Positions 59,212 through 64,000 of a DNA stretch of 64,000 nt are shown here, in pieces. Source of the DNA: Paracoccaceae bacterium (lineage in GTDB: Bacteria > Pseudomonadota > Alphaproteobacteria > Rhodobacterales > Rhodobacteraceae); NCBI GenBank assembly GCA_019454225.1, contig CP075370.1, positions 1,230,001 to 1,294,000 of the forward strand. Reading direction: 5' to 3'. A model generated the notes under the pieces. It ran no database searches, had not been told where the DNA came from, and saw only the letters and a list, made by a program, of their open reading frames with translations. The translations under genes and the position numbers were made by a program. Within the stretch, counting starts at the first letter, position 1. The number at the start of each line of letters is the position of its first letter.

Positions 59212-61698
59212 ATGAAGGCCACAGCAAACGGCGATACCGCCCCTGCGCGCGTGCTTTCGCTGCCCATCCAGGGCATGACCTGCGCCTCCTGCGTTGGGCG
59301 GGTGGAACGGGTGCTGGCCCCGATACCCGGCGTGGCATCGGTGTCGGTCAACCTTGCAACCGAGCGCGCGGTCATCCGGCAGGACGGCGAGGTGGATGTT
59401 GCGGCCGTGGTGTCGGCGGTGGAAGGGGCAGGCTATGCAGTGCCCATGACGGCCACCGAGATTGCCGTCGAAGGCATGACATGCGCGTCCTGTGTGGGGC
59501 GGGTGGAGCGTACGCTGAACGCGCTGCCGGGCGTGACCGAAGCGGTTGTGAACCTTGCGACCGAACGCGCCACGGTGCGCGGCGTCGCCGATTCCGACGC
59601 GCTGATCGCGGCCATTGGCGCGGCCGGATACACGGCGCGGGTGATCCCGCCGGATCAGGGCGACACGCAGGACGCAGCGGCGCGCAAGGATGCCGGGCGT
59701 CTGGCCCTGCGGCGCGACGTGATCGTGGCGGCCCTTCTGACACTGCCGGTGTTCCTGCTGGAGATGGGTGCGCATGTGGTGCCCGGAATGCATGCCCTGA
59801 TCGACCGCACGATCGGGATGCAGAACAACTGGACCGTGCAGTTCCTGCTGACCACGCTGGTGCTGTTCGGGCCGGGCATCGGGTTCTACCTGAAGGGAAT
59901 TCCCGCGCTGGTCCGCCTGGCACCCGACATGAACTCGCTGGTCGCCGTGGGCAGCATCGCGGCCTACGGGTTCTCGATTGTCGCCACCTTTGCGCCCGGC
60001 CTGCTGCCGCCCGGCACGATCAATGTCTATTTCGAGGCGGCGGCCGTCATCGTCACGCTGATCCTGCTGGGCCGCTATCTGGAGGCGCGCGCGAAGGGGC
60101 GGACATCGCAGGCGATCCGGCGGCTGGCCGGCCTGCAGGTGCGCACGGCCCGCGTGCTGCGCGACGGTGCGGTGCTCGAAGTGGCGATCAGCGATGTCGG
60201 GCAGGGCGACCTGGTGCTGGTGCGTCCGGGCGAGCGGCTGCCGGTCGATGGCGAGGTCACCGAGGGCGAAAGCCATGTGGACGAATCCATGATCACCGGC
60301 GAGCCGATGCCGGTTGGCAAGAAACCCGGCAGCGTGGTGGTGGGTGGCACGGTCAACCAGACGGGCGCGCTGAAGGTCCGGGCGACGGCCGTCGGCGGCG
60401 CCACGGTTCTTGCGCAGATCATCCGCATGGTGGAACAGGCGCAGGGGTCCAAACTGCCGATACAGGCGCTGGTGGATCGTGTGACGATGTGGTTCGTGCC
60501 CGCCGTCTTTGCCGCGGCGGTGGCGACCTTTTCCGTCTGGCTCGCGCTTGGGCCGGACCCCGCGCTGTCCTTTGCGCTGGTCAATGCGGTGGCCGTGCTG
60601 ATCATCGCCTGCCCCTGTGCCATGGGCCTTGCGACGCCGACCTCGATCATGGTCGGGACCGGCCGGGGGGCCGAACTGGGCATCCTGTTCCGCAAGGGCG
60701 AGGCTTTGCAGCGGCTGCGTGACGCCCGGGTCGTGGCGGTGGACAAGACCGGCACCCTGACCGAGGGCAGGCCCGTGCTGACCGACCTGGTAACCGCCGG
60801 GGGGTTTGACCATGACCTGGTGCTGGCCGGGGTCGCGGCGGTCGAGGCGCGGTCGGAGCACCCGATCGCACGGGCCATCGTGGAGGCTGCGACGGCGCGC
60901 GGGCTGCGGTTGCCCGAGGTCGCCGACTTCGCGTCGGTGACCGGTCTCGGGGTGGGCGCACTGGTCGGCGGTGCGCGCATCGAGATCGGGGCCGATCGCT
61001 TCATGCATCATCTCGGCGTCGATCCCGGCGCCTTCGCGGTGACGGCAGCGCAACTCGGAGCCGAGGGGAAGTCGCCGATCTATGCGGCGATCGGGGGACG
61101 GCTGGCGGCCATCATCGCGATTGCCGACCCGATCAAGTCCACGACGCCGGGCGCGATTGCGGCCCTGCACGGGCTGGGTCTGAGGGTGGCGATGATCACC
61201 GGCGACAACGCCCGCACCGCGCAGGCCATCGCGGCAAGGCTGGGTATCGACGAGGTGGTGGCCGAGGTCCTGCCCGACGGCAAGGTCGAGGCGCTGCGGC
61301 GCCTCGGGTCAGCACATGGCACCGTTGCCTTTGTCGGAGACGGGATCAACGACGCGCCGGCCCTGGCGGCCGCCGATGTGGGCCTGGCCATCGGCACCGG
61401 CACGGATATTGCCATCGAGGCTGCCGATGTGGTGCTGATGTCGGGCAGCCTGCAGGGCATACCGAATGCGATTGCCCTGTCGAAGGCGACGATCGGCAAC
61501 ATCCGGCAGAACCTGTTCTGGGCCTTTGCCTACAATACCGCGCTGATCCCGGTGGCCGCCGGTCTGCTGTACCCGGCATGGGGCATCCTGTTGTCGCCGA
61601 TCTTTGCGGCGGGGGCGATGGCTTTGTCGAGCGTCTTCGTGCTGGCAAATGCGTTGCGGCTGCGCACGTTCGATCCGGCGGCGCGACGGGTGCATTGA
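59212..61698 (+). CDS. copA: Copper(I)-exporting P1B-type ATPase
   Basis: Copper pump of 828 residues. Two N-terminal metal-binding domains carry C24-x-x-C27 and C91-x-x-C94 (both GMTCASC). Eight membrane helices follow; the transport site CPC is at 467-469 ([11 protein letters not shown]), the phosphorylated Asp is D511 in DKTGTLTEG, and SEHPIARAI holds the SEHP motif. The ATP-hinge is [10 protein letters not shown]. Selects Cu(I) by its CPC and later NYGS-like residues. Under a CueR-type promoter and divergent from the DUF305 gene. Confidence 0.96.
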   Translation: MKATANGDTAPARVLSLPIQGMTCASCVGRVERVLAPIPGVASVSVNLATERAVIRQDGEVDVAAVVSAVEGAGYAVPMTATEIAVEGMTCASCVGRVERTLNALPGVTEAVVNLATERATVRGVADSDALIAAIGAAGYTARVIPPDQGDTQDAAARKDAGRLALRRDVIVAALLTLPVFLLEMGAHVVPGMHALIDRTIGMQNNWTVQFLLTTLVLFGPGIGFYLKGIPALVRLAPDMNSLVAVGSIAAYGFSIVATFAPGLLPPGTINVYFEAAAVIVTLILLGRYLEARAKGRTSQAIRRLAGLQVRTARVLRDGAVLEVAISDVGQGDLVLVRPGERLPVDGEVTEGESHVDESMITGEPMPVGKKPGSVVVGGTVNQTGALKVRATAVGGATVLAQIIRMVEQAQGSKLPIQALVDRVTMWFVPAVFAAAVATFSVWLALGPDPALSFALVNAVAVLIIACPCAMGLATPTSIMVGTGRGAELGILFRKGEALQRLRDARVVAVDKTGTLTEGRPVLTDLVTAGGFDHDLVLAGVAAVEARSEHPIARAIVEAATARGLRLPEVADFASVTGLGVGALVGGARIEIGADRFMHHLGVDPGAFAVTAAQLGAEGKSPIYAAIGGRLAAIIAIADPIKSTTPGAIAALHGLGLRVAMITGDNARTAQAIAARLGIDEVVAEVLPDGKVEALRRLGSAHGTVAFVGDGINDAPALAAADVGLAIGTGTDIAIEAADVVLMSGSLQGIPNAIALSKATIGNIRQNLFWAFAYNTALIPVAAGLLYPAWGILLSPIFAAGAMALSSVFVLANALRLRTFDPAARRVH

Positions 61699-61715
61699 TT
61701 AGTCCCTCGCTAATC
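61697..61715. promoter_or_regulatory. Inverted repeat between copA and FMO gene
   Basis: GATTAG (61697-61702) and CTAATC (61710-61715), perfect 6-bp arms around 7 bp. It could be an operator for the downstream monooxygenase gene; no regulator of known specificity is in the window. Confidence 0.3.
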
Positions 61716-61840
61716 TATGGCAAGACATTCGTTGCTTCCTGCCTATGTGCAGACGTGGCACCTTGTACCAACCTGAACGGTTGCCGTGGCCACGCTGCCA
61801 CCTGCCGCCGCTGACACCTGACGGATATGAGGACCGAGCC

Positions 61841-63082
61841 ATGCCAGTCGAGACCGTGGATACGCTGATTGTCGGGGCGGGACAGGCCGGCGTCGCGATG
61901 AGTGCGCATCTGCACGACTGCGGCGTGCCGCATCTGGTCCTGGAACGCCACCGGATTGCCGAACGTTGGCGGACGGGGCGGTGGGATTCGCTGGTGGCGA
62001 ACGGCCCGGCCTGGCACGATCGTTTCCCGGGGATGGAGTTCGCCGATACCGACCCCGACGCCTTCGCGCCGAAGGACAGCGTGGCGGACTACTTCGCGGC
62101 CTTTGCCGACAAGATCGCGGCACCGATCCGCTGCGGCGTTGATGTCACCCGCGTCGAGCGCCTCGACGGCCGCGAGGGGTTCCGCGTCGAGACATCCGAG
62201 GGTGTGCTCGAGGCGACCAACGTTGTTGCGGCGACGGGCCCGTTCCAGCGGCCCGTGATCCCGCAGGTTGTTCCTGCGGACCGCGGGATCGTGCAGATCC
62301 ATTCCTGCGACTACCGCAATCCCGCGCAATTGCCCGAGGGCGCGGTTCTGGTGGTCGGATCGGGATCGTCGGGGGTGCAGATCGCGGACGAACTGCTGCG
62401 GGCGGGCCGACGTGTCTATCTGTCGGTCGGACCGCACGACCGGCCGCCGCGCCGGTATCGCGGGCGCGATTTCGTCTGGTGGCTGGGGGTTCTGGGCAAG
62501 TGGGATATCGAGGTTCCGGCGCCCGGCACCGAACATGTGACCATCGCGGTCAGCGGTGCGCATGGCGGGCAGACGGTGGATTTCCGCGAGCTTGCCGCGC
62601 GGGGCATGATACTGCTCGGCCGGACCGAGCATCATGCAGACGGGGTGCTGGGCTTCGCGGCGGACCTTGCGGCCAATCTGGCGCGGGGGGATGCCAACTA
62701 CCTGTCCGTGCTGGACGAGGCCGACGCCCATGCCGCCCGCAACCGGCTGGACCTGCCCGAAGAGCTCGAAGCACGCCGCATCTTGCCCGATCCGCCCTGC
62801 GTGACCGATCCGATCCTGTCACTGGACCTTGCGGACGCGGGGATCGCCGCCATCATCTGGGCAACCGGCTATGCACTGGATTTCGGATGGCTGAAGGTTG
62901 ATGCCTTCGACGAAAAGGGCAGGCCCAGCCACAGGCGCGGCGTATCGGCGGTGCCGGGGCTGTATTTCCTGGGGCTGCCATGGCTGTCGCGGCGTGGATC
63001 GAGTTTCATCTGGGGCGTCTGGCACGATGCCCGATATCTGGCCGATCATATCGCGGCGCGGCGCACCGCCGGGGCCGCCTGA
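61841..63082 (+). CDS. Flavin-containing monooxygenase
   Basis: FAD/NADPH-dependent monooxygenase of 413 residues. FAD site GAGQAGVAMSAHL (about 11-23), NADPH site VVGSGSSGVQIADELL (about 172-187) and the ATGPFQRP region between them place it with FMO/CzcO-like enzymes that oxygenate soft nucleophiles (N, S) or ketones. GAGGACC precedes the ATG; the in-frame extension to 61745 is discarded. The next gene encodes a RidA-family protein. Confidence 0.88.
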   Translation: MPVETVDTLIVGAGQAGVAMSAHLHDCGVPHLVLERHRIAERWRTGRWDSLVANGPAWHDRFPGMEFADTDPDAFAPKDSVADYFAAFADKIAAPIRCGVDVTRVERLDGREGFRVETSEGVLEATNVVAATGPFQRPVIPQVVPADRGIVQIHSCDYRNPAQLPEGAVLVVGSGSSGVQIADELLRAGRRVYLSVGPHDRPPRRYRGRDFVWWLGVLGKWDIEVPAPGTEHVTIAVSGAHGGQTVDFRELAARGMILLGRTEHHADGVLGFAADLAANLARGDANYLSVLDEADAHAARNRLDLPEELEARRILPDPPCVTDPILSLDLADAGIAAIIWATGYALDFGWLKVDAFDEKGRPSHRRGVSAVPGLYFLGLPWLSRRGSSFIWGVWHDARYLADHIAARRTAGAA

Positions 63083-63127
63083 CGGACCCGCAGCGCCGCC
63101 GCACCGACGATCGAGAACCGACCCGCC

Positions 63128-63556
63128 ATGGAGGCCGATTTGGCACATACCCGCTACCGCAGCTTCAACACGCGCGACACCTACCCCGAGCAACGGCTGG
63201 ACAACGATCTTTGCCAACTGGTCGCCACGCGGGGCGGCACGACGCTGTGGCTGCGTGGCCAGTGTCCGCAGGATCTGGACACTGCCCGGAACATCGACAG
63301 TCATGATCCGGTGGAACAGACCCACAAGGTGATGCAGAACATCCGCCAGCTGATCGAGGAGGCGGGCGGCCAGATGGAGCATCTGGTCAAGCTGGTCGTC
63401 TACCTGACCGACGTGCGGCACCGCGAACCGGTCTACCGGACGATGGGGGAATACATCAAAGGCGTGCATCCGGTCTGCACCGGGCTGACGGTGGTGGCGC
63501 TGGCGCGGCCTGACTGGCTGGTCGAGATCGACGCCACCGCCGTCATTCCGGACTGA
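63128..63556 (+). CDS. RidA-family protein
   Basis: Rid-superfamily protein of 142 residues, trimeric chorismate-mutase-like fold. Segments: LWLRGQCPQDLDT, THKVMQNIRQLIEEAGG, VVYLTDVRHREPVY, VCTGLTVVALARPDWLVEID. The arginine used by RidA deaminases (usually R105 in a RxxV context near the end) is not clear, so it may belong to a Rid subgroup acting on other imines or amides. Lies 45 bp after the FMO and 4 bp before the DUF1028 gene. Confidence 0.85.
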   Translation: MEADLAHTRYRSFNTRDTYPEQRLDNDLCQLVATRGGTTLWLRGQCPQDLDTARNIDSHDPVEQTHKVMQNIRQLIEEAGGQMEHLVKLVVYLTDVRHREPVYRTMGEYIKGVHPVCTGLTVVALARPDWLVEIDATAVIPD

Positions 63557-63560
63557 GGCG

Positions 63561-64000
63561 ATGACCTTCTCGCTTGTCGCGCGCTGCGCGCGGACCGGCC
63601 AGTTCGGCATGGTGATCTCGTCCTCGTCCCCGGCAGTGGCGGCGCGCTGCGCGCATGTGCGGGCGGGGGTCGGGGTGGTTGCCAGCCAGAACGTCACCGA
63701 TCCCGCGCTCGGGCCACTGCTGCTGGATGCGATGGCGGCGGGCAAATGCGCCGCCGACGCCATGGCGGAGGTCACGCACGGACGCGACTTCATCGACTAC
63801 CGGCAACTGTTGGCGGTGGACCGGCAGGGTGGCGTCGCCATCCACTCCGGGGCGCAGGTGCTGGGCCTGTGGGGCGAGGCGCGCGGTCCCGATTGTGCGG
63901 CGGGCGGCAACCTGCTGGCAGATCCCGCCGTGCCCGCGGCGATGGTCGCGGCCTTCGGCGATGCGACGGGGCATCTGGGCGACCGGCTGATGGCCGCGGT
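63561..64000 (+). CDS. DUF1028 protein, cut by window end
   Basis: First 146 residues of a DUF1028 family protein, the C-terminus lies beyond 64000. The family start TFSLVARCARTGQFGMVIS and GVGVVASQNVTDPALGP are clear, as is DYRQLLAVDRQGG. DUF1028 has an Ntn-hydrolase-like fold and is often found with RidA and amidohydrolase genes. The ATG is 4 bp after the RidA stop. Confidence 0.88.
   Translation, partial: MTFSLVARCARTGQFGMVISSSSPAVAARCAHVRAGVGVVASQNVTDPALGPLLLDAMAAGKCAADAMAEVTHGRDFIDYRQLLAVDRQGGVAIHSGAQVLGLWGEARGPDCAAGGNLLADPAVPAAMVAAFGDATGHLGDRLMAA

Noticed and set aside
1-64000. CRISPR arrays, rRNA genes, replication origin, prophage
   Set aside because: No regularly spaced repeats, rRNA signatures, DnaA-box clusters or phage structural genes were seen in the window.

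Overview
The window is GC-rich chromosomal DNA from an alphaproteobacterium, most likely family Paracoccaceae (Rhodobacterales). Support comes from the class I lysyl-tRNA synthetase, the fabI-fabB-fabA-irr neighbourhood, an ECF sigma factor with an NrsF/DUF1109 anti-sigma factor, and several small proteins typical of that group (the 'arginine transporter'-annotated family, DUF4864, DUF475). All functional calls are from reading sequence, motifs and context; no database search was run.

Layout. 0-6 kb: pyrD (cut by the window start) and a DUF952 gene, then a secreted 5'-nucleotidase, an ECF sigma/anti-sigma pair behind an ECF-type promoter, a YHS-domain protein and a DUF475 membrane protein. 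6.1-7.2 kb: an A/T-richer stretch of small unknown ORFs lying between the 3' end of a tRNA-Gly(UCC) gene and a 15-bp direct copy of that 3' end, which looks like a small or decayed integrated element. 7.3-9.1 kb: a PQQ-type sugar dehydrogenase with a di-haem cytochrome c. 9.4-15.3 kb: fabI, fabB, fabA, a 2H phosphoesterase, a transglutaminase-like protein, an outer-membrane protein and irr. 15.4-29.3 kb: mixed housekeeping genes (methyltransferase, tandem PH-like membrane proteins, LysR/EamA pair, NaChBac-type channel, TerB-like protein, LysRS, CHAD protein, L28, copper chaperone, sirtuin, phosphatase, lepA).

29.3-36.4 kb is an accessory region. It opens with an IS5-type transposase remnant and holds unknown proteins, a DGPF/YCII protein overlapping an ECF42-like sigma factor, and a 789-residue protein made of repeated helical units with a C-terminal HExxH metallopeptidase-like domain, followed by a 112-residue protein.

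36.6-58.0 kb is a large, apparently undescribed catabolic locus. A mostly translationally coupled minus-strand operon runs from an ABC (CUT1-type) substrate-binding protein at 52.5 kb to an AtzE-like amidase at 38.0 kb. It contains two permeases, an ATPase, a HisD-family dehydrogenase, an SDR, a LacI regulator, two SnoaL-like proteins, a bicupin, a MetE-like protein, an alpha/beta hydrolase, an RraA-like aldolase and an AtzG-like small subunit. Flanking transcription units add a second HisD-family dehydrogenase, two more SnoaL-like proteins, an MFS exporter, a beta-hydroxyacid dehydrogenase and an aldo/keto reductase. Three closely similar LacI-type palindromes (36.62, 52.66 and 56.18 kb) lie in front of exactly these units, so I infer one LacI regulon for import and breakdown of an unidentified polyol-like or amide-containing compound.

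58.0-61.7 kb is a copper-resistance cluster (cueR, DUF305 protein, copA) with three CueR-like boxes, two of them in promoters with the diagnostic 19-bp spacer. 61.8-64.0 kb holds a flavin monooxygenase, a RidA-family protein and the start of a DUF1028 protein.
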